Of a stretch of 28,449 nucleotides of DNA, positions 8,093-15,141 are shown in pieces. Under the pieces are notes generated by a model. That model saw nothing but the letters and a program-made list of their open reading frames with translations. It made no database searches and was not told the DNA's origin. A program made the translations under genes and the position numbers. Source of the DNA: Candidatus Pacearchaeota archaeon. GTDB taxonomy: Archaea; Nanobdellota; Nanobdellia; Pacearchaeales; GW2011-AR1. Positions within the stretch are counted from its first letter, which is position 1. The number at the start of each line of letters is the position of its first letter. The stretch lies in NCBI GenBank assembly GCA_023133375.1, contig JAGLWP010000002.1, forward strand, positions 1-28,449, read 5' to 3'.

Positions 8093-9301
8093 TCAACCAT
8101 AATTCAAAGAGTTTTCAATAATCTCCTTTGCTTTTTTCATTATATCACTTGAAATAGCTAATTTAATTTCCCTCATTCTTCCCCCTCTACCTTTTGAAAT
8201 AACCCTAACATTAATAATTCCAAGCATATCAAACTCCTGGATTATATCACTTACTCTTCTTTGTGTTAAAACTTCTAATTTATTTCTTAAACATAAATCT
8301 TGATATGAATTATAAACATCGCCTGTAAAAAATGGCGCAGCCTTGCTTTTTTCAAATAAATTAATAATCGAACTTAAAACCAATTGAAATTGTTTTGGCT
8401 CTGAACCAATAATATCAAGGATTTTATCTCTTTCAATTTTTTCATTTGCTTCATCAATGTGTTTTAAACAAATCTCTTTAGAATTATCTCTTTCAGCGAG
8501 CTCGCCTGCAATTCTAAGCAAATCTAAAGCCCTTCTTGCATCTCCATGCTCTCTTGCAGCATAAGCAGCACATTTTGCTACAACCCCTTCCTCAACAACT
8601 CCTTTTCTAAAAGCATCACTTGCTCTTCGACTTAGAATGTCCTGTAATTGCAAAGCATTGTATGGGGGAAAAATAATTTCTTCTTCTGAAAGTGAACTCC
8701 TAACTCTTGGATCAAGTTCATCCAAAAAAGTAAGATTATTACTAATTCCCACGATAGAAATTTGTGCTTTAGAAAGTTCTGTATTAAGTCTTGTCAAATT
8801 ATATAAAAAATCATTTGAAATCTTTCTCACTGTCTGGTCAATTTCATCCAAAATTAAAATAATAAGCTGTTTTTCTGAATCAATAATGTCAATGAACTTA
8901 TTGTATACTGATTGGGTAGGCAACCCTGTCGCAGGAACTTCACCCCCAAGTTTTTTAATCAGCTCAGCCAAAATTCTATATTCAGTATCAGAAACTTTCT
9001 TTAATTTACAATTCAAATATTCAATCCTTAAATTAAAATCCTTTTCTTTTTTTAATCTTTTCAAAAGCTCTTCCCTAACATATGCCATAGACAATGTTTT
9101 ACCAGTTCCTGTTTTACCATAAAGAAAAAGATTACTTGTTCTTTCTCCCCTCAAAGCAGGAGCAAGAATAGATGCAATTTGTTTAATCTCATTACTCCTA
9201 TGAGGAATGTTTTCAGGCTGATAACTATTTTGCAATAAAAACTTATTTTTAAAAATACTATTCTCATCAAAAGAATCAAAAATTTTATCAAGTTCCATCA
9301 T
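8093..9301 (-). CDS. orc1/cdc6: Orc1/Cdc6 replication initiator
   Basis: AAA+ origin-recognition protein, 402 residues. Walker A is GKTGTGKT (62-69), Walker B LILDEID (149-155), sensor 1 lies around VGISNN (184-189), and a sensor-2/lid helix GDARRALDLLRIAGELA lies near 253-269. The C-terminal hundred residues are the winged-helix DNA-binding domain. Its gene heads the leftward operon orc1-DP1-HD-DP2, and the AT-rich segment immediately upstream has the marks of a replication origin, the usual arrangement in archaea. The start is one of two adjacent ATG codons. One of the repeated TGGAAAAATT elements overlaps the likely TATA region, so self-regulation is plausible. Confidence 0.97.
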   Translation of the reverse strand: MMELDKIFDSFDENSIFKNKFLLQNSYQPENIPHRSNEIKQIASILAPALRGERTSNLFLYGKTGTGKTLSMAYVREELLKRLKKEKDFNLRIEYLNCKLKKVSDTEYRILAELIKKLGGEVPATGLPTQSVYNKFIDIIDSEKQLIILILDEIDQTVRKISNDFLYNLTRLNTELSKAQISIVGISNNLTFLDELDPRVRSSLSEEEIIFPPYNALQLQDILSRRASDAFRKGVVEEGVVAKCAAYAAREHGDARRALDLLRIAGELAERDNSKEICLKHIDEANEKIERDKILDIIGSEPKQFQLVLSSIINLFEKSKAAPFFTGDVYNSYQDLCLRNKLEVLTQRRVSDIIQEFDMLGIINVRVISKGRGGRMREIKLAISSDIMKKAKEIIENSLNYG

Positions 9302-9323
9302 AACCCCACACTCTCATTTCCTA

Positions 9324-9432
9324 TGGAAAAATTTAAGATTAAATTTTTTCCAACGATGAAAAACAATCTCATTATATAAAAGATTATAACCACTAAAAAA
9401 GAAAAACACCATGATTTCACATGGAAAAAATT
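9324..9432. promoter_or_regulatory. Three ORB-like elements TGGAAAAA(A)TT
   Basis: TGGAAAAATT occurs at 9324-9333 (+), TGGAAAAAATT at 9342-9352 (read on the minus strand) and again at 9422-9432 (+). The first two face each other across eight bases; the first is also the right half of TTTCC-TAT-GGAAA. The TGGAAA core is shared with archaeal origin-recognition boxes bound by Orc1. Binding is inferred from position and core sequence. Confidence 0.6.
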
Positions 9433-9446
9433 ATCAGACGGCTGTG

Positions 9447-9470
9447 AGTAGTAGTAGTAGTAGTAGTAGT
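9447..9470 (+). repeat. (AGT)8 trinucleotide tract in the origin region
   Basis: Eight uninterrupted AGT units, equally readable as TAG repeats, followed by degenerate units (GTTGTAGAAGTAGTAATG) to about 9488. It lies 15 bases after the third TGGAAAAAATT element and before the ATT tracts. Confidence 0.9.
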
Positions 9471-9510
9471 GTTGTAGAAGTAGTAATGATTATCTAATAA
9501 TATATGGAGT

Positions 9511-9604
<94 letters not shown>

Positions 9605-9756
9605 TAATATAAAGTATATAGTATATAATATAAATTTTTTTAAACAAAAACAAAACAAACAAAACATTAAAATTCCTTTTTAAATATTTCTATACGAAAC
9701 CAGGGGGTGGGGCTTGGAATATCATATTTTAAAATCTATTTAAATTCACAGAAAAG

Positions 9757-9764
9757 TTTATAAG
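9757..9764 (+). promoter_or_regulatory. TATA box of the PRC-barrel gene
   Basis: TTTATAAG lies 23-30 bases before the ATG at 9787, the spacing expected for a leaderless archaeal transcript. The same layout recurs before many genes in this window. Confidence 0.65.
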
Positions 9765-9786
9765 TTATTTACCTTTTAAGTTTATT

Positions 9787-10047
9787 ATGCAAGAAAATAA
9801 GAATATTTTTAATGCGCTCCTTGGGAAAATGATTGTAACTAAAGAAGGAAAAAGATTAGGTTTTCTTAAAGATATAACTTTTGAAACTAAATCTGGTGAA
9901 CTGGTTAATCTCATTGTCAAAGACGCCACACCTTATACAAAAAACCTTAATCTTGAAAGAACAAATTCAAATGATCTTCTAATTTCATACAGCGCAATAA
10001 TTGCTATTGGGGATTTTATAATTGTTTCAGAAGAAGATTTAATCTAA
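9787..10047 (+). CDS. PRC-barrel domain protein
   Basis: A compact 86-residue protein consisting of one PRC-barrel: NALLGKMIVTKEGKRLGFLK, then a DITFETKSGELVNLIV strand pair, ending in IAIGDFIIVSEEDLI. The GK-x-V-x(4)G-x-x-LG opening and the later IGDFIIV strand are the family's hallmarks. Stand-alone archaeal PRC-barrel proteins include RNA-processing-associated domains and the recently described division proteins of the CdpB type, so a role near chromosome or cell division is possible but not shown. It is the first gene to the right of the putative origin, with its own TATA box. It carries no signal peptide or membrane segment. Confidence 0.85.
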   Translation: MQENKNIFNALLGKMIVTKEGKRLGFLKDITFETKSGELVNLIVKDATPYTKNLNLERTNSNDLLISYSAIIAIGDFIIVSEEDLI

Positions 10048-10092
10048 TTTTACTATATAAATACTTAAAAACTAATATTTTATGTTAATAAA

Positions 10093-10512
10093 ATGAGAAT
10101 TGCAGGTTTTAATTTCAAAAAAATTAGCGTCGAGAAAACAGGTGAAAAAGCAGAAAATTTAAAAGTGAATACAAAGGTTGACATACCTAATATTAAAATT
10201 TTAAAACCAGAGTTTGTTAAGACAAAGGATGAACTTCTTCAAATTGATTTTGAGTATATAGTTGATTATGAACCTGACTTTGCCAAAATTGAGATTATCG
10301 GGAATGTTATTGTAGCTCTTGATTCAAAAAACGCCAAAGAAGTCGTAAAACATTGGGAAGATAAAGAAATGTCTGATGAATTGCGAATGAGCTTATTTAA
10401 TATAATTTTAAGGAAGTCTAATATCAAAGCCCTTGAACTTGAAGATGAGATGAACCTCCCACTTCATATACCGTTTCCCCCATTAAAAATAGATAATAAA
10501 AAAGAAAACTAA
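10093..10512 (+). CDS. Conserved hypothetical protein, possibly SecB-like fold
   Basis: A 139-residue soluble protein without a family I can name firmly. It alternates beta-type strands (IAGFNFKKISVEK, LLQIDFEYIVDYE, AKIEIIGNVIVAL) with a C-terminal helical part (MSDELRMSLFNIILRKSNIKAL) and ends in a proline-rich LPLHIPFPPL segment. That order, with an FxF start and a proline-rich end, is reminiscent of SecB-type chaperones, of which archaeal relatives exist, but the resemblance is only by pattern. A TATA-like TATATAAATA at 10054-10063 lies 30-39 bases before the ATG, so this mRNA may have a very short leader. It is an independent unit between two other small rightward genes. Confidence 0.7.
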   Translation: MRIAGFNFKKISVEKTGEKAENLKVNTKVDIPNIKILKPEFVKTKDELLQIDFEYIVDYEPDFAKIEIIGNVIVALDSKNAKEVVKHWEDKEMSDELRMSLFNIILRKSNIKALELEDEMNLPLHIPFPPLKIDNKKEN

Positions 10513-10553
10513 TTCTTACAAAATTTTAAAAGACATGGTTTGTTATTGTTCAT

Positions 10554-10823
10554 ATGAAAATTTCTGAGAAAAAAAGAGAGAAAATATCTGAGCAGATTCT
10601 CGCTGTCCTCTATTCAATTTCTCCTAAGTTGTTATTTACCTCTTATATAGCTCAGGAAATAGCAAGAGATGAAGAATTTGTCAAAGAGCTTCTTTTAGAA
10701 TTAAAGAAAAAAAATTTAGCAGTGGAAATAACAAAAAATCCCAAAGGAGTGCCTTATTTAAAAAGATCAAGGTGGAAAATTAGTGATGTAGCGTATCAGG
10801 CCTACAAAAGACACCAATCTTAG
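10554..10823 (+). CDS. Small winged-helix-like DNA-binding protein
   Basis: An 89-residue basic protein. The segment ISEQILAVLYSI, then a helix pair (FTSYIAQEIARDEEFVKELLLELKKKNLAVEI) and a short beta-turn (KGVPYLKRSRWKISDVAY) reads as a winged helix-turn-helix, in which the wing would be the PKGVPYLKRSRW hairpin. It is probably a transcription factor of a lineage-specific kind; its targets are unknown. TTTTAAAAG at 10524-10532 lies 22-30 bases before the ATG, giving a leaderless transcript. The next gene starts from its own TATA box just after this stop. Confidence 0.7.
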   Translation: MKISEKKREKISEQILAVLYSISPKLLFTSYIAQEIARDEEFVKELLLELKKKNLAVEITKNPKGVPYLKRSRWKISDVAYQAYKRHQS

Positions 10824-10857
10824 CAAAACTTTTATAGTTCTTATGTTAATATTTCTT

Positions 10858-11556
<699 letters not shown>

Positions 11557-11629
11557 TTAAGTTAAACGTTCAGCCGAATAACAACCTTAACTTCTCTTTT
11601 TTCGCTTTGTTTGCCCTTAAATATTTTTA

Positions 11630-12253
11630 TTAATAATTTGAAGCTCTGTTTTTTTGTTCTTTTTTGGTACTTTTAACTCTCACTTTTGACTTTTTGAGTA
11701 GTTTTTCTTTAATTTTTTCTGGTATAAATACTCTTTTTTTACCATTTTTTTCAATTATTTCTTCTATTATCTCACTTTTTTGTTTTACCCTATTAATTTG
11801 TCCTCTTATTGTAGATCTCTCTTTTCCTAACATTGCAGCTAAGTCATCATAGCTTAGTTTCATATCAGTATTTAACAAAACCCATAATATTGCTCTTTCA
11901 GTTATTGAAAACTGCTCTAAATTTGGTGTTTGAACAGCTGTTTGCACACCTGTTTGAACAGCATAAACAGCTGTTTGTTTTTTGAACAGCTGTTTGGGTG
12001 TTTTAAACACCTTATTTGGTTTTAATTCAGCCATCATAGAAACAACATTTTTAATTCCTTCAACTTCTTCTTGTACCGACGACAAAACCTCTTTTAGTTC
12101 ATCAACCTCTTTTTTTCGCAAATTTTTTTCAGAATCTAAGTGTTTAATCCAACCACTAATAGCAGCCATATCCTTTTTAACATTTTCAAAACCTTTTCGT
12201 GTTTCTTCTTTTACTTCTTTAACCTCTTTTTTTCCACCAAACAACCAAAACAT
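11630..12253 (-). CDS. Coiled-coil/HTH protein with palindrome-encoded linker
   Basis: A 207-residue basic protein built like its convergent neighbour: N-terminal FWLFGGKKEVKEVK and a coiled coil to about residue 75, a linker with repeated AVQT/GVQT, then a helix-turn-helix (ITERAILWVLLN, then LSYDDLAAMLGKERSTIRGQ) and a lysine-rich tail. The HTH resembles winged-helix domains of the MarR/sigma-region-4 style. The AVQT repeats are encoded by AACAGCTGTT palindromes at 11933, 11966 and 11985 (rightward coordinates); the same palindrome recurs upstream of the gene at 12361 and 12432. This suggests binding sites for its own product, which is inference. A TATA-like stretch at about 12274-12284 fits a leaderless start. 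Confidence 0.75.
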   Translation of the reverse strand: MFWLFGGKKEVKEVKEETRKGFENVKKDMAAISGWIKHLDSEKNLRKKEVDELKEVLSSVQEEVEGIKNVVSMMAELKPNKVFKTPKQLFKKQTAVYAVQTGVQTAVQTPNLEQFSITERAILWVLLNTDMKLSYDDLAAMLGKERSTIRGQINRVKQKSEIIEEIIEKNGKKRVFIPEKIKEKLLKKSKVRVKSTKKEQKNRASNY

Positions 12254-12359
12254 ACCTTTATTTCGTAAGTATTCTTTAAAAACTTTTTGTTTTCCGACGA
12301 TAAAAGGAATCTGTTTGAAAGGGAATTATGTGTCGAAAAAACTTTTGATTTTACACAAA

Positions 12360-12443
12360 AAACAGCTGTTTGTCAAAAAAATTTTGTATAAACAGGCTGT
12401 TTAAACAGCCTTAAACACCTTCAACAACACAAACAGCTGTTTG
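12360..12443. promoter_or_regulatory. Palindrome cluster upstream of the HTH gene
   Basis: AAACAGCTGTTT occurs at 12360-12371 and, extended to CAAACAGCTGTTTG, at 12430-12443. Between them GGCTGTTTAAACAGCC (12395-12410) is a perfect 16-base palindrome that overlaps a spaced variant AAACAGGCTGTTT. TTAAACACCTT at 12411-12421 also recurs inside the gene at 12003-12013. They lie more than 100 bases upstream of the start codon, so they would be upstream operator or activator sites. Confidence 0.65.
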
Positions 12444-12450
12444 TTTGAAT

Positions 12451-12473
12451 AACTAAGGCAACCTAAGTGCACA
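12451..12473 (+). repeat. 23-bp direct repeat, left copy
   Basis: Begins AACTAAGGCAACCTAAGTGC and is identical over 23 bases to 12822-12844. Internally it has an imperfect inverted pair ACTAAGG/CCTAAGT around CAA. The two copies bound a 348-base segment containing a broken membrane-protein gene. Confidence 0.9.
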
Positions 12474-12544
12474 AAAGTCGCCTAATCAAAAATTAATAAA
12501 AAATTTACTGAAAAATTAACAAATCATTAAAACTAATGTAGTAG

Positions 12545-12827
12545 ATGAATAAATACAAACTATTAAGATACGTAGAGAAGGAAGAAGATTCAAAAAAGAG
12601 CATAGAAAGGAAATTAGATTATTGTTGTTTTAACTTTAAGCTTTACAATCGCATTCACTTGGAGACAAACTATTTTTGATGTGTTTCAATCATTAGTTGG
12701 TTTTTTTATAAATATAAAAAGCTCGGCTCTTTCAAGCATCTTAACATCTTCATTAATAACAGTAGTTAGTTTAGGATTAATCCGCATAACATCCTATATC
12801 TTAAAAAAAAGTCCCCATGAAAACTAA
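12545..12827 (+). pseudogene. Frameshifted small membrane-protein gene
   Basis: An ATG at 12545 opens a frame (MNKYKLLRYVEKEEDSKKSI and on) that ends after 44 codons. A second frame, offset by +1, is open from about 12618 to the TAA at 12825-12827. It encodes two hydrophobic stretches (IIVVLTLSFTIAFTW; SSILTSSLITVVSLGLIRIT) and a charged end (KKSPHEN) but has no good start of its own. Joined by one +1 shift near 12615 they give a plausible two-helix membrane protein of about 93 residues. The stop lies inside the right-hand 23-bp repeat. A sequencing error, a true mutation or programmed frameshifting would each explain it. No family recognised. Confidence 0.45.
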
Positions 12828-12844
12828 GGCAACCTAAGTGCACA
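12822..12844 (+). repeat. 23-bp direct repeat, right copy
   Basis: Identical to 12451-12473. Here its first bases also encode the final Asn and stop codon of the frameshifted membrane-protein gene. It ends 26 bases before the next start codon. Confidence 0.9.
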
Positions 12845-12870
12845 CTTTCGAAAAAACAAAAAATTAGTGC

Positions 12871-13245
12871 ATGTATCTTTTAATGACTGATTTAACAACT
12901 AAAGATAGCAATGGTAATGATTTAGAAAAAGGAGTTTTCTATGAAATAATTACAATGGGCCGCTCAATACCACCCCATCTTCATTTATTCCAAGGATTTA
13001 AGGGAAATGATTATCTTTTTGAGACACATAAAGGCCAAAAGACTTTTCCTATTGTTACAATAGATTCACTAATAAGATATTCCCAAGAACAATTAGAAGA
13101 TTTAGTTTCAGATTATAAATCATTAACATCTTTTATAAAACAACATCCACAAACTTCACCTAAGTACACAGCTCCAGTAAATTCTGATGGCCCTAAAGGC
13201 ACTTATGCAGGATTTGCTCCTCTTGGTGGCGCATTAAAACGATAA
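12871..13245 (+). CDS. Hypothetical protein
   Basis: A 124-residue soluble protein that I do not recognise. It has a beta-rich core (EKGVFYEIITMGRSIPPHLH, then FKGNDYLFETHKGQKTF), a helix pair (IDSLIRYSQEQLEDLVSDYK) and a glycine/proline-rich tail (YAGFAPLGGALKR). A second in-frame ATG is at 12883. No convincing TATA box is visible, because the 23-bp repeat and an A-rich stretch occupy the expected place. It lies between the repeat-flanked segment and the dif-like site, so it may belong to the same accessory unit. No signal peptide or membrane helix. Confidence 0.6.
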   Translation: MYLLMTDLTTKDSNGNDLEKGVFYEIITMGRSIPPHLHLFQGFKGNDYLFETHKGQKTFPIVTIDSLIRYSQEQLEDLVSDYKSLTSFIKQHPQTSPKYTAPVNSDGPKGTYAGFAPLGGALKR

Positions 13246-13275
13246 ATTTAGATTTATTTATTTCTATACGTAAAT

Positions 13276-13303
13276 ACTTCGTACAACCTATATTGTGCGA
13301 ATA
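13276..13303 (+). promoter_or_regulatory. dif-like site for the tyrosine recombinase
   Basis: Two 9-base arms, TTCGTACAA (13278-13286) and TTGTGCGAA (13293-13301), are inverted with one mismatch and separated by the six bases CCTATA. With two flanking bases on each side this is the 11-6-11 layout of Xer/dif sites. The site lies 38 bases upstream of the xerA start. From memory, the left arm and the TATATT centre also resemble the Bacillus dif site. Confidence 0.7.
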
Positions 13304-13310
13304 AGCGATA

Positions 13311-13333
13311 AATTTATAAAAAAGTTCGTACAA
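13311..13333 (+). promoter_or_regulatory. xerA promoter with an extra recombinase half-site
   Basis: A TATA-like AATTTATAAA (13311-13320) lies 22-31 bases before the ATG at 13342. A third TTCGTACAA, identical to the left arm of the dif-like site, occupies 13325-13333, between the TATA box and the start. Recombinase binding here could repress its own gene; that is inference. Confidence 0.6.
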
Positions 13334-13341
13334 TCTAAAGT

Positions 13342-14169
13342 ATGAAAAAAGAGGATTTTTTAGAAAAGTTAATAGTTGAGCTAAAAATATCAAAAAACTC
13401 AGATTACACCATTAGAAATTATTTTAGAGCCAATCAAGAGCTTTTGGATTATTGCAATAAAGAACCAGAGCAGATTATAGAAGATGATTTAAAATCTTTT
13501 ATGGCTGAAAAACTTACAGAAAAATCTTCTTCTACTATTATTGTTTTTTTATCTGCAATAAAATATGCTTATTCAAATATTTTGAAAAAAGATATAACTC
13601 AAGATATAAAAAGGCCGAAGAGAGAGAGAAAAATTCCAGATGTTTTGACAAAAGATGAAGTAAAAAAGTTGATTAACGCGATTCCCACTAAAAAAAGCAA
13701 GATTATGGTATCTTTGGCTTATGCTTGTGGATTTCGTGTTTCTGAACTTCTTAATCTTAAAATAAATGATTTAAATTTTGATGAAATGACAGGCTATGTT
13801 CGTCAGGCCAAAGGAAAAAAAGACAGGGTTTTTAATATTCCTAAATTTTTATTAAAAAATTTAAAAAAACAAGTTAAAAAACAACAGGAAGCAGGTCAAG
13901 AATATCTTTTTACAGGCCCAAAAGGAAAACTTACAGATAGAAATATACAAAAAATTGTGAAAAATGTAGCAAAAAAAGTAGGAATTGATAAAGAGGTTCA
14001 TCCCCACACATTAAGACACAGTTTCGCAACCCATCTATTAGAAAATGGGATAGACATTAGGATGATACAAGAACTGCTAGGACATGCAGATTTGTCAACA
14101 ACGCAAATATACACCCACATATCAACAGAAGAACTAAAAAAAATTTCTTCACCGATAGATAATTTATAA
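13342..14169 (+). CDS. xerA: XerA-type tyrosine recombinase
   Basis: Site-specific recombinase of the XerA/XerCD group, 275 residues, the usual length for archaeal single-protein Xer. The N-terminal SAM-like core-binding domain spans 1-95 and the catalytic domain 100-270. All catalytic residues are present: Arg132 (CGFRVSEL), the beta-hairpin lysine around 157-160 (QAKGKKDR), His222 and Arg225 (PHTLRH), His248 (LLGHAD) and the Tyr257 nucleophile (TQIYTH). XerA normally resolves chromosome dimers at dif; here a dif-like site and an extra half-site lie in its own promoter. Two genes follow at two-base spacing (HNH protein, recombinase-domain protein), so they are probably cotranscribed. The start fits a leaderless transcript. 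Confidence 0.93.
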   Translation: MKKEDFLEKLIVELKISKNSDYTIRNYFRANQELLDYCNKEPEQIIEDDLKSFMAEKLTEKSSSTIIVFLSAIKYAYSNILKKDITQDIKRPKRERKIPDVLTKDEVKKLINAIPTKKSKIMVSLAYACGFRVSELLNLKINDLNFDEMTGYVRQAKGKKDRVFNIPKFLLKNLKKQVKKQQEAGQEYLFTGPKGKLTDRNIQKIVKNVAKKVGIDKEVHPHTLRHSFATHLLENGIDIRMIQELLGHADLSTTQIYTHISTEELKKISSPIDNL

Positions 14170-14171
14170 AA

Positions 14172-14519
14172 ATGAGAAAAAGAAGTAAAACATTAAAAAT
14201 TAAGGCCTTAAAAAGAGATAATTTTGTTTGTCAGAAGTGCGGGTTTGAAGATAAAACTGGAGCAAAGTTAGAAGCTCACCATATAATTCCTTTGTATTTA
14301 ATGGGAAAAGATGAACTGAATAATCTTATTACTTTATGTTTTGATTGTCATCATTATTCTCCAGATAAGCCAGAAGATTTTAAAGAATATATGGGGGAAG
14401 AAACAGAAGGGACTTTAACAACTTTAATAAAAGCTTGGAAATTAGTAAGAAAAGAACACCCAGAATTATTTGAAGAAGATAGTTTTTCTAAGATTAAAGA
14501 TAAAACCAAAATTTTTTAA
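14172..14519 (+). CDS. HNH endonuclease
   Basis: A 115-residue single-domain HNH nuclease. The motif reads RDNFVCQKCG (15-24), LEAHHIIPL (33-41), then LNNLITLCFDCHHY (49-62). Cysteines 20/23 and 56/59 make the structural zinc site, His36/37 provide the general base, and Asn51 with His60/61 complete the fold. A charged C-terminal extension (EGTLTTLIKAWKLVRKEHPE) may be helical. It starts two bases after the xerA stop (TAAAAATG) and the next gene starts two bases after its own, so it forms the middle of a three-gene unit. Such nucleases can act in homing, restriction or repair; none is shown. Confidence 0.88.
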   Translation: MRKRSKTLKIKALKRDNFVCQKCGFEDKTGAKLEAHHIIPLYLMGKDELNNLITLCFDCHHYSPDKPEDFKEYMGEETEGTLTTLIKAWKLVRKEHPELFEEDSFSKIKDKTKIF

Positions 14520-14521
14520 AA

Positions 14522-14950
14522 ATGGAAGAAGAAGTTGAAAAACTTAAAAAAGAGAATGAAAAATTAAAACAAGAACTTGAAAGATTTAGAATTTTCAAGG
14601 AAAATCAAAAACAAGGAATGATAAAAAAAGCAACAAAAGGAAACTTAGTATCAAGAGCTCCATTTGGTTATAGAGTAGAGGATAAAAAATTAGTTCCTGC
14701 AGAAAATTTTAGAGAAGTAGAAGAAATCTTTGAAAAATTTTTAGCTGAAAATATTAGCCTGACAAAATTAGCCCAAAAACATAATTTTTCAGTTAATGGA
14801 TTAAAAAAGATATTGACAAATTTTACTTACATTGGAAAAATAAAATTCAATAATCAAATTCATGAAGGAAATCACCAGTCTCTAATCTCTTCAACTTTAT
14901 TCAATCATGTTCAGAACAAGTTAGAAGAGTTAGGGATAAAGCAAAATTAA
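14522..14950 (+). CDS. Stand-alone serine-recombinase 'Recombinase' domain with coiled coil
   Basis: A 142-residue protein. Residues 1-35 are a charged coiled coil (VEKLKKENEKLKQELERFRI). From about 38 it follows the Recombinase domain that comes after the catalytic domain in large serine recombinases: RAPFGYRVEDKKLVP (45-59), EVEEIFEKFLAENISLTKLA (65-84), GLKKILTNFTYIGKIKF (93-109) and HEGNHQSLISSTLFNHVQNK (114-133). The resolvase catalytic domain, with its nucleophilic serine, is absent both here and upstream. It should therefore bind DNA without cutting it, perhaps as an accessory factor to XerA or the HNH protein in the same operon; that role is inference. The reading frame is intact, arguing against a simple remnant. 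Confidence 0.8.
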   Translation: MEEEVEKLKKENEKLKQELERFRIFKENQKQGMIKKATKGNLVSRAPFGYRVEDKKLVPAENFREVEEIFEKFLAENISLTKLAQKHNFSVNGLKKILTNFTYIGKIKFNNQIHEGNHQSLISSTLFNHVQNKLEELGIKQN

Positions 14951-14964
14951 ATCTTCTTTTCTTA

Positions 14965-15138
14965 CTAATATACTTCAACACCTGAATTTCTTAATTCTCG
15001 TTTCTCATCATCACTCATTGGTGCTTTTCCATCAAATATTTCAACACCAGCATCCCTATATTCCTGATACTTGCTTCTTGTTAATCGCCTCAAAATTTCT
15101 TTTACTTGGTCTAACCCTCTTTCCAAATCACTTCCCAT
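14965..15138 (-). CDS. Small hypothetical protein with shared PMS..GVEV tail
   Basis: A 57-residue protein starting MGSDLERGLDQVKEILRRLT, largely helical and charged. Its last 18 residues, PMSDDEKRELRNSGVEVY, closely match the end of the upstream protein (PMSEREKKKLRAQGVEVW). The ATG lies three bases after that gene's stop, so the two are probably cotranscribed. No family recognised; the shared tail might be a binding peptide for a common partner. It is convergent with the recombinase-domain gene, separated by 14 bases. Confidence 0.7.
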   Translation of the reverse strand: MGSDLERGLDQVKEILRRLTRSKYQEYRDAGVEIFDGKAPMSDDEKRELRNSGVEVY

Positions 15139-15141
15139 ATT

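Larger units (their letters stand above)
12254..12870. other. Repeat-rich intergenic region
   Basis: A 617-base stretch with no intact long gene. From left to right it holds the TATA box of the leftward HTH gene (about 12274-12284), an ATGTGTCGAA element (12328-12337) that is the reverse complement of the decamers in the convergent gene, a palindrome cluster (12360-12443), a 23-bp direct repeat (12451 and 12822), and between the repeats a frameshifted small membrane-protein gene. Confidence 0.8.

Noticed and set aside
8637..9122. Rightward frame of 161 codons
   Set aside because: Antisense to the Walker A/B region of orc1, serine- and leucine-rich in the way typical of shadow frames.
11982..12404. 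Rightward frame of 140 codons through the palindrome region
   Set aside because: Antisense to the coiled-coil/HTH gene and its promoter; composition is Ser/Phe-rich as expected for a shadow.
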